A DNA stretch of 64,000 bases, taken from the NCBI GenBank assembly GCA_907163375.1, contig CAJQUW010014737.1, forward strand, positions 62,001-126,000. The letters are read 5' to 3'. Position numbers and translations under genes: made by a program. The notes under the pieces are model-generated. The model had not been told where the DNA came from. It worked only from the letters and a program-made list of their open reading frames with translations, and ran no database searches. Shown here one piece after another: positions 50,743 to 62,879 of this stretch. Each line of letters starts with the position of its first letter. Within the stretch, counting starts at the first letter, position 1. Source of the stretch: Prostheceraeus crozeri (taxonomy: Eukaryota; Platyhelminthes; Polycladida; Euryleptidae).

Positions 50743-51753
50743 ACACTGTAAATCGCTGGATACGAAAATTACATGCGAACATATACCAAAATCACATACA
50801 ATTTGAAACTAGCATTTGATACGAGATTCTCGTATGCTTACAGAGATCTGGTATGCTTTTCATTCGAGATCTCACTTACTTTCGTATGTGATTGCCATGC
50901 ACCGATACGAACAATTCTATCTCTGATTGGCTGTTTTACACTGAAATACGAGTTGTTGTATGTTTTATATACGAGACCCGATGCAAATTCATCCTCAATC
51001 GTATGCCTCTGGTATGTAGAGCTTTAAGTCACATAGCAAAAATTTATATATATTACATACTACTAACTTTTTCAGTAATGCCAGTCGTGAGTATTTCTTT
51101 TTTATAGTGTGATATTCAATGAGATTAGGTTTATTGTGAATTTCATGCTCCTCGAGTATGTCGTCGTTGCTTATTGTCTAACAGCTTTAACAGGACGCTT
51201 AGTTAGCTCTACTTTATGAACCAAGATGATTAACATCAATTCATTCAAACGATATTTTTCGTGCAATCATGTTGACTTATATATCTCAAACGTAACTATT
51301 TTTGCGTTCATGAATTATAATGTGTTTTATTTCGGATTGATAATATGCTTAATTTCAAAATTGCATAATGCATAATTGTTGATGGTTGAAGACTTATTGA
51401 ATTTTTATGAAATGCCTTAGAATTACATGCATTAAAATCGAATTCAGTATTGAAAGTATGACTGTTGAATGTCATTATCTCACTACTTACAAAACAGCAG
51501 TAACATTGGTGTGATCTTTATTGACAAAAGGCCTTGAATCAACATACTTAAGACATAATTGAAGTTTTCTTTTAGCATTGTGCTGGTATGGCTTTCGTAT
51601 GTAAAGTATACCACACTTGAAATAACATACGAAAAGCATACAAATATATACAGAAGTATACCAAAAAATGTTTTTGATATAATATATAATTTAATGTATA
51701 TATAATATAATATAAATATAATGTGATTGGTATTGAGCGATTTGCAGTGTATA
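50743..51753. mobile_element. MITE-like element with CACTGTAAATCGCT ends
   Basis: Left TACACTGTAAATCGCTGGAT (50743) and right, read on the other strand, TATACACTGCAAATCGCTCA (ending at about 51752). If TA is the target duplication, the TIR is CACTGTAAATCGCT with one mismatch. The interior is rich in CATACG/CGTATG strings (for example TTTCGTATG at 50880 and ACATACGAAAAGCATAC at 51633). No transposase, so it would be non-autonomous. Confidence 0.5.
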
Positions 51754-53600
51754 TTTGCTCAAGGACTTCATCGTAAAAGAGTTTTAGGATATTTCCTAAC
51801 GAAAGTGAATTGATAACTGCTTATCAATGAATTTCGCGACTATTTTAGAGCACTATTATTCACTGTTTATTTACATGCCGTCAGTGATCTCAGATCATCT
51901 TGGGAAACAACACAGAATGATTTGTGGAAGTAACTCTTGTTCAAATTGCCTCGAGCCATTGAGTGAAAGACGAACGAAATAGCCCTTTCACTTTGAAAAA
52001 TGTGCCATATCGCACGTCAATCACCCGCTGCATCAATGTCTTACATAGGCGCGTTCTGGTCGTTTCATTCTACTTCACTGCCCTACATGACGCCGAAAGT
52101 CATCTTTCTTATAAACATGATTCTGCATAAATATGGACTCGACTTTATGTAACTTAGGCACAGCTGTTTCTAAGTACATAAGAACCCTTTCTTGTATTGA
52201 TATGTCCTTACTTCTCCTGTATTGATTTTCAATCATTCAAAATATGCGTTTACTTACTTGATTGTTCGACTTCTATGGTTCTACCGCAGTGGTGGACAAC
52301 ACGTGGTCCGCGGAAGCATTTTGGGTGTCCCGCCATTGTTTCTTATACACGAACATTATTTGAATGGGTGATGCGAAAATAGCCCATTCCGACTTTGACC
52401 ATTAAATTGTGCTTCTAGGGTTGAGGAATCTTATTTAGAATTTTCTAAACCATTAATTGCGAGCAATAGCTAAATGACCAAAGTGATGTCACAAAAATTT
52501 ACATTCGAACATGTTCCTTTCGTAATCCTCAGAATGGACATAAGTGAAATAGCCATCAGCTGCGTGAGTTTAATTCTAGGTCATTTGGTGTTCGATGCCT
52601 TGATGAGCATGCTTCACTGCGTTTTATACCACGCTGCAATGGGCATGTAGATACATAAAGTATACTACACGTACACATGTAGTTCTTACAACCAACTTTC
52701 TTTCAAGTATTCTTGATGGATCTTATTTGTATGTATAGGCCTACTGCACCACTATATTTTGGACTAGAGTGGCATTATTATGCAAGTTCAGCATCGTCTG
52801 GAGTCTATGTGTTCATGTTTAGGTGACGTATGCAGGCCTACACGTGGGAACATGTAGTTCAACCAATTTACATGTAGTTTTTTTTAAAATTCGTGCTGCT
52901 CGGAATGTAGGCGGATAGATATACTGTAGGCCTACATCCGTGCCACAATTTGGCGATGAGAGAATGTCATATTATCGCAATTCAATAACAAAATGAAAAA
53001 CCTAGGTAATTTGCTAGGCCTATCACTTCTCATTATTCATGTAGATTTTAGAATGTGAAACTTTCCATAGTAGCAAATAAATGGCATGTAGTTGTACACA
53101 ATGCTGTCGCATACATCTACATGCATGCTTGTGTAATGTAAGGACATACGAGTACGATCACTATGTAGCCTACAGAGCAGCAGTAGAGCCTACTTATGCA
53201 CTCACTCTAAATAGTGCTGAGTAAGAGAATATTTAACATACTGTATGTATTGGCTTTCTAAAACGGATAGGTCACAAACCCTCTCGCAGGGCCACTACAT
53301 GTGGCCCTCTATCCCAACATGGTTGTCCCCCACAAATGTCCCCAACTACCGGTTAGATTAAACGAACAAGAATTTGACTACAAATGGATGGCAGGCAAGA
53401 TGTGGTTGATTGAAAGAGTCACATTCTGGTTAGAAAACTACTGTCGTTAATCAGATTCTGCCTCGATTGACCAAAAATTAACAATTTTCTGATCAAGTAG
53501 AAATTTGAACCGACCAAATGTGTAGCAATTTATTATTGAGAATAAAGGATCAGACATTATGAGTGGAAAGAGAGAAGTCCTTTGTACTGATAAAATACTG
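51754..53600. other. No gene seen
   Basis: AT-rich host sequence with many TAGGCCTAC-like strings (52735-53170). No domain, RNA gene or clear repeat end found. Confidence 0.45.
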
Positions 53601-53610
53601 TTTATTAGGT

Positions 53611-53650
53611 AGAGGCCTTTCGGACGCACCAAGCGACCATCATCAGGTGA
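53611..53650 (-). ncRNA. Hammerhead-core-like cassette 1
   Basis: On the minus strand CTGATGA is followed by a stem GGTCGC-loop-GCGTCC (one T/T mismatch) and then GAAA and GGCC. CUGANGA and GAAA flanking stem II are the two conserved boxes of hammerhead ribozymes, known at the ends of Penelope-like elements. A cleavage triplet with a matching stem III was not found, so activity is not supported. Confidence 0.35.
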
Positions 53651-54195
53651 AAGCAATCATTAAAGTGTACATCAGTAAGTCATGCCAGACTGCTGAACAA
53701 GAGTCATGTGGAACTGGACGGCAAAGAATATGAATGTATTAATCACGTTACGTATGCAATAATAACAAATAAAATGACTACTGTTTAAATAAGAAGAGAA
53801 AGAAACGAAAGAAGCAATTTATTGTTAGTGTACGAAAATGCATGAAGAACTGAAGTGAATGAATAAACTATCATTCGATTAGCAGGGACTTAAATCATTT
53901 TTTCATGGATTTTTCGTTTATGAAATTCATATATGATGATAAGTCTGAATACCCTCCAAATACTTGATGCGACCGCTTATGGTTTCGTGAAAATGCAAAA
54001 GGAATATACTGTAACCGAAGACTTTCCCCACTGCAACTTATTGGAGTAAATACTTTGAACAAGCTGTTAACTAATGCAGAAAAATTGGCAGTTGTAATAT
54101 AACTGCCTATTCTTGAAAATTGACTGGCTGTGCATCGGTGATATATCGGAAAAACTATTGCTTCTTCGATTCTGTACTTTATTGGCATTTGCCAA

Positions 54196-54220
54196 ATTTT
54201 CGACAGACACATCGTCAGTT
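54196..54220 (-). ncRNA. Hammerhead-core-like cassette 2
   Basis: On the minus strand AACTGACGATGTGTCTGTCG is followed by AAAATTTGGC, again CTGANGA, a short stem and GAAA, in the same orientation as cassette 1 about 570 bp away. Penelope-like elements often have two such sites in direct repeats. Stem II is weak here. Confidence 0.3.
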
Positions 54221-55249
54221 ATCTTTCAGGGCAAGTGACACATTGAGATCGCAATATCTAGACGGTATGTATCATCAATAACTGAACACATTTCACAGCC
54301 TCAATCAAATGTGACAAGTGGGAATTAACATGTAGATGGAGCACTGAGAAATGGAGACACACAGCCATAGCAAAAATTGGACAAAGCAAAAGTAACTAGA
54401 AACGCTAAACTGAAATATGCAAACACATGACGCTAAAACCACATTTGAAATAGAATTAAAATAAAGAAGATGAAACTTAACATCGAAACAAACAGACAAA
54501 AAGAGTATAAATAAACAAATAATGGAAACTTATATAAATGCCATAAAGTGATCACGAAAAATCATAAAAAGCAATCTTAATTAATCTTAATTAATAACGA
54601 ATTAATACTAAAAGAGAAGGAAATAACAGGAAAAAAATAATAATGCCTATTCCGGCATAGTAACATGCAATGTTCTTTCAAGACAAAATAGATGATTAGT
54701 ACATGCTATCTCGTACAGGTTACCGAAAATACTTTGTTCAGCTCAATGACACAAAAATGAGATCAAAATCAGGAGTTAAACTGCTACAGAATTAAAGCTC
54801 CTTCGTATTATCCTAAAAAAATTCAAATTTTTGAATTTTGATGATTTCTGTCACTTGAGCAACTTTCTGATTGAAACTGGAGAGTATTAATATAAATCGT
54901 TTCTTTCCTATGCAAGTGAGATAATTTTACAATTTCATAATGATTAGTTGCTAAGTTACCGAAGGCTAAGAAACAAATAAGAATTACTGGTAAAATAACA
55001 TGCATTCTACAATGTTCACACGAGGGTTACCAAGTGATTAGTGAAAATATCTTTCGCTATACTCGTGTCTACAATAGAAAGGTTCAATAATAGGATCAAT
55101 CTTCTTCACCTACAAGCAATGTCATGTGCTAACAATATCAATAAACGTGTTCCCGGCAAAGAGATCTTCAACCACAGAAAGTTCTTGCATCTTTTTTTTT
55201 GATTGGATCACCATTATGTGGCAAACAAGGATTGTAGATTGTGTCTACA
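54221..55249. other. No gene seen
   Basis: AT-rich sequence. Minus-strand frames (54305-54499, 54823-55005) show no recognised motif, and no Penelope reverse transcriptase could be read here. Confidence 0.45.
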
Positions 55250-55680
55250 TTGATATTACAATAACCTTCAACTCTGTTATTACAGTAAGTTCATTCTGAA
55301 ATTAGAAGCATGCGGATTACAAAGCGAGTTGCTAAATTGGATCGTTTCCTCCAGCAAACAGGCATCTATTTGTTATCGCGAATGGATCATGTTTCTAAAC
55401 CAGAATCATGGAGTTCCACAAAGTAGGCTTGCTGTTCTTGGGCCAGTGTTATTCATCACTTACACCGCAAATGATTTAACCAAGTGTTTTTCGGAAGGAG
55501 AATCTACGAAACTACTTGCGAATGATTTAAAATTCATCATGCCCGCAATGTTATGACGTTAATGTACCATAATTTCCTAAAGGTCTCCACAATGTTGAGA
55601 ATTGGTGTAATACTTGGCAATTGGAGATGTTGCGTGTTTTCAATTGCAAGAGTGCACGATAGTGACAAAACTTATAGTTA
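55250..55680 (+). pseudogene. LINE reverse-transcriptase remnant
   Basis: Readings give KFILKLEACGLQSELLNWI, then NHGVPQSRLAVLGPVLFITY (known pattern [20 protein letters not shown]), then STKLLANDLKF in place of the YADD box (LFADDTKI), then HNVENWCNTWQLEM. This is the palm region of a non-LTR reverse transcriptase of Jockey/CR1/L2 type. The catalytic ADD is changed to AND and a stop follows at 55554. No ends visible. Confidence 0.75.
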
Positions 55681-56096
55681 GAATGGAATACAGGTTTTTG
55701 CGTTTAATAGAGGCAGTTGTGCATTACAGAGTGGCATAATGCGTAACTTAACGGCTTTAATAAAAAAATTAATGAAATCGGTTCATTTGTTAACGACAAA
55801 TACTGTTAAACACTCCGTCAATTTCAAATTTAACGACTTATTCACTAAACAGTAGCATTTGTCAGTTATAATGGCGGTCTATCTAAATACTACGTCATTT
55901 TGCAAAACTCAATATATCCAAGACAGTTTTTATTCAAATTATGCATGTCATTATGTCACATCATTATGCATGGTCATCACTTATGTCCTGCATCTGAATG
56001 CATGCGGTGAAGATGCGTCTTGTTTGCCGATGGGCAGCACTACAAGCAGCTGGAGTGAATTCCACCAAATTTTGCTCAGCAAGCTGAGTAAGAGTT
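55681..56096. other. No gene seen; left flank of Polinton C
   Basis: Host sequence. AGAGTT at 56091-56096 would be the left target duplication of Polinton C; the right one is outside the window. Confidence 0.45.
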
Positions 56097-56547
56097 AGTG
56101 TAGGTCAAAAGACCGTTCCAGGACAAGACAAATTCAGAAAAAATTGGTATTTTTAAAAGCGACTAAATTTAAGAATTTTGGTCACTTTTCAGGTTTTTAA
56201 GACCTAAATTTGTAAATTTAGGGGTATTTAGAATGTTATGATTTTTTTCAGAAAAAAATTGGCATTTTAAAATACAACTAAATTAAGAATTTTTGTCATT
56301 TTTCAGGTTATGGAGACCTAAATTCATAAATTTAGACGTTTTTAAAAATACCCAATTTTTCAAATTTTTCAAAATCTCAAATTTAAGATTATAATTTCTT
56401 TATCTCGAAAATCATGACCGTTCCAGGACACAACATCAGAAAAATTGGTATTTTTAAAAACGTCTAAATTCATGAATTTTATCCATTTTTCAGGTTTTTA
56501 AAATATGAGATAACTAAAATTATGTGTCTAATAATATTTCTTTAAAA
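56097..56547. repeat. Left terminal region of Polinton C
   Basis: GACCGTTCCAGGAC occurs at the terminus (56115) and again at 56408, each followed by AAAAATTGGTATTTTTAAAA; related blocks (TTTTTCAGGTTTTTAAGACC, AAATTTAGGGGTATTT) alternate between them. This tandem arrangement differs from the 61-bp CCTCCGG array of A/B. Confidence 0.7.
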
Positions 56548-56805
56548 ATGGAAGAAACCTCAGAAATGGAACAAACAAAAGTGGAAGGAACTTCGAGAAT
56601 ATATCCTTCGTTATCATATGAAATGAATAAAGAAAAACACAAGGATAGAGTACGTTATATGAAAAATAAGCAATCTCAATTATCATTAAGATTAGAGCAT
56701 TATAAAAAGTTGAGAAAAAGATGGTCTAAAGTTAAGAATGTAACACAAGGAATTGGCATATTCTATAAGCACCTAAACTTATTGTTATATCTTCAGGTGT
56801 TTTAG
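56548..56805 (+). pseudogene. Polinton C: two-helix membrane protein homologue
   Basis: MEETSEMEQTKVEGTSRIYP, then DRVRYMKNKQSQLSLRLEHY and RKRWSKVKNVTQGIGI. Clearly the same gene as 43603-44241, with diverged N-terminus. Start after TTTAAAAATG. Fossil, broken. Confidence 0.65.
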
Positions 56806-57114
56806 TAATTCCTGTTGTTGCTACTGCTTTGCACTCAGATGATCACTCAATTGTAGAAAACATCTGCTTCTCGCATTTATGAAGAAAAGCATTTCAGAGC
56901 AAAGAGCTGTGACCCCCACTCAAACATTTGAAAGGAAACAGTGTATTAAAGTACAAACAGCTGCTACACACACTTAGACATTTGAAAGACGTGGAATATA
57001 TATCCAGCAAATCCTGCTCCAGCTGCAGTGCCGTGAAACAATACACAACAACAATAACCGATATGGCTATTTCAAACAATTGTGCTGAAGACTTATTTAA
57101 TTTGACAGTGTTTC

Positions 57115-57826
57115 TTGTCAGTGAAGGTTGTGCCAAAACGCTCTCGTCATATATTTCTCAAAATGAGCCAAGATTTTTCCGCTGCTCAATCAAAGATTAT
57201 CAGAGAAAATTTGCCAAATTTCTTCTGTGAGATCGCAAATTTGTTTATATCTTCAGAAAAACACGGTGATTATTTCGAATTATTTAGAAAGGAGACTTCG
57301 AAATGTCCTCATTTGTTTGATCCAGACTTCATCGAAGCATCACGGATAGAAAGAAAAAAATTTCAAGAAACAGCAAAATGAAGATAGAAGAAAGTAATCG
57401 TTGCCAGGGAGGATGGAAAAATTACGGGAGGAATTGAAGAGGAATATATTTGAGAGGCATGAATTTACAGATTCTTTGAGTGATTTCATAGAGCCACATG
57501 GTGAAAAGGATGTAACAATTGTAAACTTACGTAAATTCTTGTTACATGAAAAAAGAAGCAACTTGCTCAGTGTGACGTGCAAAATTTTTATTGGTAAGCA
57601 CATCAACTATCTTCTATCTCTTTGTGATAATGACAAGGCATATTTTTATAGTCTCTTGAAGCAAAATGAGATCGAATATTCACGCACCGAAATTTCATTT
57701 GCAATGAGATTAGGTAAATCAGCAGACAAATTTCCTAAGCTTTGTAGGGTGTCTGTTCCTCTCAGACTTTTAAAACGCGACCTAACCATATTGAAAGATT
57801 GTCTACAAGGGGATGGAGAATTTTAG
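57115..57826 (+). pseudogene. Polinton C: unknown left-block gene region, diverged
   Basis: MSQDFSAAQSKIIRENLPNF and, further on, LLSVTCKIFIGKHINYLLSL and KFPKLCRVSVPLRLLKRDL. About 55-65% alike to the A/B proteins by eye, with the cysteine and LCRVS-P-RLLK pattern kept. Fossil, broken. Confidence 0.6.
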
Positions 57827-58399
57827 TGCGGCAACTAGAGATTTATTGTGCAAAGCAACTGTGTGACATTCCAAATGATTCCATTCTTCTTCCAAACAAT
57901 GGTGCGTCATTTAGCGACAATACCGCGCTGACATATGCAATGGAATTTTGGATGTGAAACTCCGCTATTGTTGCTAGCGTGCGATACGCTCGCATGACAC
58001 TTCATTTTCAATGTTTAGACCTATGCCATTTCAATATAATTTTCTTGAACAATGGTGTGCCATTCAGTTAAAATACCGCGCTTCAGCTAATCAAATCACG
58101 TTCACGCGTTAACATTAGACGCGTTGTGAAGAAAACTTATCATTTTTGTATCTCTCTGTTTTATATGCAATGCTATTTCCTGTTGTACATGTACATACAA
58201 TACCGTGCTTCAACCAATTAAAACGTGTCCACGCGTGGACAAATTTTCATGTATTTTAATGTATCCAAAGTGAATGTATGCAAAGTGGATGTAACCAAAG
58301 TGAAATAAGCATGTGTTGTTTTTAATTTCACATTTACGGGAATATAATAGAAACATTTATCTTCTATAAAAATGAGTAACATTTGAGACTTCCTAAAAA

Positions 58400-58510
58400 T
58401 ATACGGCAAACAAACCACGTCAAATTTCGATTTAAATAAGATCGCAAATCAATTGGGAATAAGGAATTTTCACATATTGATGAGAAATGAATTGCAGTTG
58501 ATTAAAGATG
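58400..58510 (+). pseudogene. Polinton C: extra partial start of the protease
   Basis: A first, diverged protease beginning (KIANQLGIRNFHILMRNELQ) lies about 300 bp upstream of the second, B-like one. Reads like the seam between two Polinton lineages. Confidence 0.6.
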
Positions 58511-58709
58511 TGCGAAGCACTAGCTCTGCTAATAAACCGATTCCTTACAATGTCACTTTTTAATTTAGATTAAATTAAATCATTTCAAAATCGAATAAGT
58601 AATAAGGAAAGTCATCATTATGCGACAGTTTTTTAACTCGATGCCCCCTTCTGACTTGTAGGGGTCCCTATAAGAAATATTTTTATTATAAAATAACTAG
58701 AATTACCGA

Positions 58710-59117
58710 GTTCTTAAAATTATATGGAACGCAAACAACTACAAATTTTGATCTTAAGAAAATTGCTAATCAATTGGGAATAAAGAACTTTCATATCCTA
58801 ATGAGAGACGAATTACAATTGATCAAAAATAAGCCAACTGTAAATTTCATAACAAATCTCCACACGTCAGATCAAAAAGGAGTGCATTGGTCTGCGGGGC
58901 AAAGAAATAAAAATGGAGATAATTACTATTTTTACTCTTACGGACTTCCACCTACAAATGAAGTAAGAGAAATACTTGGCAATGGAACATACAATACGTT
59001 TCAAATTTAAAAACCAGGAACAACTTATTGTGGACAATTATGTTTATATGTTTTGTATAAATTACAAAAAGGAGTACCATTTCTAGATATTATATAAGAA
59101 TTGAATAATGATAATTA
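58710..59117 (+). pseudogene. PRO: Polinton C: adenovirus-type cysteine protease
   Basis: B-like copy with MGIKNFHILMRDELQLIKNK, GVHWSAGQRNKNGDNYY and TYCGQLCLYVLY. Fossil, broken; faces the integrase. Confidence 0.82.
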
Positions 59118-59925
59118 AAAATCACTTCTTCGCAATTCATTTTGATAAAATCTGCCAGTGATTTCCTGATCATCTAAATCTTTGATTTCGTAAGTAATCG
59201 GATAAGTTTGATTTATTTTACAAACTTCAAATATTTCTTTAGTCCAATAGCCTTTTTGAAATTTATTCTTATACTTAAATATTCTAACTCTATCTCCAAT
59301 CTTAAATTTCGGCTTACCTTTCTGTAAATTCGGATTACTCTCATTCGAATAATTATTTTTGAATATTTTCTTTCGTATTAAATCAGGATCGTCAGAAGCA
59401 TTCTTTGGAGTTTCTTCAATACCTGAATGAACTTTATTATTGTACTGATCTACAATTCCTGGTAATATTTTTAAACCATTTCTGATTTCCTTGTTCAGTA
59501 AATTTCTTGAATATTTTTATTTTTTAACGTTTTATTGAACCTCTCTATTACTACAGCTTTGCCAGCATTTTCTGTGTGAATAAACAGTTTCAAATAGTGG
59601 CTTAACATTTCTGTTATAAAACTCAGACCCTTTATCAACAAACAATTTCTTTGGCTTTCTATTAGTTTCTTTAAAGATTTCTTCAAACGCATATTTAACT
59701 GACAGACCAGTTTTATTTTTTAAAGGCTTCACCCAAGCGTATCGTGTATATAAATTTATAACGGTCAATGCGTATTTAAAATCAGAATCATTCGGCATAT
59801 GAATAAGATCAGCACTCCAAATATCATCTTTATTAAATACTTTTACTTTCAATAGATATTTCGGCCTTCTATATTCTTTATGAATTTCAGACGCGTAGGT
59901 TTCAGAGTTATGAGTTTTGTCTAAA
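59118..59925 (-). pseudogene. INT: Polinton C: retrovirus-type integrase
   Basis: WSADLIHMPNDSDFKYALTV, KLFVDKGSEFYNRNV and VIERFNKTLKNK are readable, nearly identical to B. Upstream strings (HNSETYASEIHKEYRRPKYL) belong to its N-terminal side. Fossil, broken. Confidence 0.83.
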
Positions 59926-59937
59926 CCCTGTCCGAAT

Positions 59938-60270
59938 AATATTTTAGCTTGTAAAGCTTTCTTAACAAACATTCTTTCAATTCTTTCTCTAAATGTAGGA
60001 TTTTGAATACTATCTAATTCTTGAATCATTTTCTTATCTGCTTCATGACGAGATTTTAGGTCATGATTTCGATAAGCTAAATCGTGTCTATAAGCTGCCG
60101 CATCTACTCTGTTTATTGGTTCTTGACCTGGTTTTGGATTATTATTCTCATCTAGTCTTATATCTAATCGAGTTCCTGGACCGGTATATGAATGACCAGG
60201 AAGATGTTTTTCTTTTGAATATTTACTCCAAATAAATCCAGGAAAGTTTTCTAATGTTTTTTGTATGTCA
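59938..60270 (-). pseudogene. Polinton C: PLA2-domain virion protein
   Basis: Same gene as 15680-16156: on the minus strand LPGHSYTGPGT, then HDLAYRNHD and EADKKMIQELDSIQNPTF. The calcium-loop and His-Asp pair are readable. Fossil. Confidence 0.7.
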
Positions 60271-60274
60271 CCTG

Positions 60275-61286
60275 ATTTAATGAAACTTGTAAACTTCGAA
60301 TTGTATTAATATGAAAAAGATTGTTGTTCTTATCAAAACTTGGAGAATCATTTCTTTGAAATGTTAATAATAAATATCTTGGAGTATTCGAAGTTCTAGT
60401 AAAATGCCAGTTAAATATTTGTTCGGAAAACGTTACAGAACTAGCAGTTCGCTTTAGAAAATTTACTGGAATTGGTGTGTTAGTATTTTATCTTTTTGCA
60501 ATAGCTGTTTCAACCTCTAAACTAGGAGTAATATGCTTTATCCACCATTCAAGTCTATCAATTTTTAAATATGCTTTTTTTCCAGTCTTACCATAAAATT
60601 AATTCATTATTTGCTGTGCGATGAATTATTAATTTAAATTTTAATTGATATGATATTTTGTCATAATCTAAATATCCGAATAATGGAGACAATGACCAAT
60701 TTACTGTCTGTTTACTTTTCTTGTTAAATTCACGTCTTTCTTTATATGCACTATTGTTTGTTTTATTTAAATGATTTGCAATATTTTCTACATCTTTCGC
60801 AATTCCTGCTGCATCTGTTCCAACGTGAGTTAAATCATAAACAATTATACCATCATTAGTATCAGGAAACCATCCTTCGATTTCATGCTTTTTATTATTT
60901 TCACCAATTGTTACAAATCTAAGCATTGTATCAATTACACCTGGAGAATCACTTATTGTCTCTATATTTTGAGTTGCAACATCTAAACGCATTTGTGTAA
61001 ATAATCTTGGAAAGAAATTATTCTCTAATGCAATATTATCGGTATCTGGTAATGGTGTTGTAAAATTGGTATCACTATATAAAGAATATTCACAGTGTAA
61101 AAAGGAATCAGGTAGATATATATAGCTTTGCTGATTATCAACTTCAAAGATTAAATCTGCTCCAGTATTTACTCTACTAGAAAATCCGGGATTCATAGGA
61201 ATTCTTATATAGTCATTCTTTTTTTGATTGTAACTAACGAACGGGGGATCGTCTAATCTAAATTTATTTTCGATAAGAGAAGACAT
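60275..61286 (-). pseudogene. MCP: Polinton C: major capsid protein
   Basis: Nearly identical to 30334-31662 in the N-terminal half (NNFFPRLFTQMRLDV, SPGVIDTMLRFVT, WSLSPLFGYLDYDK). Fossil, broken. Confidence 0.88.
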
Positions 61287-61425
61287 TTTTAGAAAAAATT
61301 ATTTGACTTTTTTGTTTTTCTCACACACAGAAAAAATTTTACTAAAACAATTTTACTAAAAAAATTTTATTAAAAAAATTTTACTAAAAAAAATTTTACT
61401 AAAAAAATTTTACTAAAATATAATT

Positions 61426-61905
61426 TTAGAATTTTGCTAAACCAGCTCCGCAGTTCACACCATTACCTCTTATTTCTTCAATTGAACGAGCCGTAGGTTC
61501 TATGGCTACGCCTGTTTTTTCATTATGTTTACTATCAACAGCTATGTTAGCAATTTTGTTTTTTGTTTCCTCTGAAAGTTTTTTTAATTTTTTTAGTTCT
61601 TCAGAATCATCCTTAAGTTTACGAATAGTTTCTAGTTGTTTTAATTCGTTTTGAGACTTAACAGCATTTGATATTGCACTAGCTGTACTACCTATAGCAG
61701 CTGCTCCTTTTGCAGCAGATGTAATCAAATCTTTATTATTTTTAATCAAGTTAACGATAACTCCTATGCCAGAAAAGATGCCATCTCCTTCTTTTTGAAC
61801 TGTTTCTACATTGTTATAATGGTAAACAGATTTCATAGATGGTTCATGTGCAATTTTTTTATTTGAAGCAAAATGTTTAAGATTGTGTTTATAAATTATA
61901 GGCAT
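61426..61905 (-). CDS. Polinton C: amphipathic minor virion protein candidate
   Basis: 159 residues, open, homologous to 31742-32167 with MPIIYKHNLKHFASNKKIAH, GIFSGIGVIVNLIKNN and a longer C-terminus (DSKHNEKTGVAIEPTARSIE). The C-terminal end NCGAGLAKF differs from B. Confidence 0.5.
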   Translation of the reverse strand: MPIIYKHNLKHFASNKKIAHEPSMKSVYHYNNVETVQKEGDGIFSGIGVIVNLIKNNKDLITSAAKGAAAIGSTASAISNAVKSQNELKQLETIRKLKDDSEELKKLKKLSEETKNKIANIAVDSKHNEKTGVAIEPTARSIEEIRGNGVNCGAGLAKF

Positions 61906-61949
61906 TTTTTAGGAATAAATTTGACTTTTGGGAAAAAATATTTACGTTA

Positions 61950-62225
61950 TGATTTACGTGTGTGAATGGAAAACAACTTCGTGATAACTTTATTAATTTT
62001 CCGTTGTACGTTATCTATTGCGTCAAGTAGCGTGTGATGTATTTTAATTTCTTTTTTTGAGTCACATCTAATTTTTTCTCACTTTTCTTTAATTCTGTTT
62101 TTAAAGCATTCAATTGAACTTTAAGAACATCTTATTTCTTTAGATTTTTCTTGCAAATTCTTCTTTAATTCATTTTCTAAATTATTTTTAAGAGTTTTCA
62201 TTTTATCATCTTTTTGATTAAGTGC
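61950..62225 (-). pseudogene. Polinton C: coiled-coil gene
   Basis: Homologous to 32226-32510; Lys/Leu heptad strings readable. Fossil, broken. Confidence 0.5.
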
Positions 62226-62334
62226 TTTTACTTCAATTCTCAAATGATTTATTTCTTTTAATTTGTTGAGTAATTTTAGAACTCAATTCATCAACACTTT
62301 TTTGGAATGTAGTTTGTAACTGCTTTAAATTTTT

Positions 62335-62804
62335 TTAAATTCTTTCAGGAAGTTTTTCTATTTCATCTTCTAATTGTTCTTTCAATAATTTTATCTGATG
62401 TTTATTTTTAATGACTGCAGATTTTAAATTTATAGAAAGTAATATTAAAATTTTTGATTGTTCTGAAATCTTTTTAAAAAGTTTTGCTATATCTACTTCT
62501 AGCTCTCTATCCTTTTTATCAAGTTTTAATAATTTTTCGTTTAATGATTTGTCATTAAGTTTAAGCAACTTTAATTCATTCATCAGTGGAACCAAAACGT
62601 CGTTTATATATTTTCTTTTAAATCATTGATTTGTGTATCAACATATTGTTTATTTGTTAACTCTGTATTTTGTTGCGGAAGAATAGAAAGATGCAATGGA
62701 CCAGATAAAACGTCTCCAGTTTTCATGATATAATTTTCTAGTTCTATTTCTGATTCACGATTATTCGGGATATATGCACCTCCACCAACATTTGGTAACA
62801 TCAT
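62335..62804 (-). pseudogene. Polinton C: fibre-like coiled-coil protein
   Basis: MMLPNVGGGAYIPNNRESEI, MKTGDVLSGPLHLS and ELTNKQYVDTQINDL, then the coiled coil, as in B (32642-33112). Fossil, broken. Confidence 0.6.
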
Positions 62805-62879
62805 TTTTCAACAATAAAAAAGAATTTTTTTTCATATAATGAGAAAAAAAATAAAATTTTCTCTAATAAAAATAAAAAA

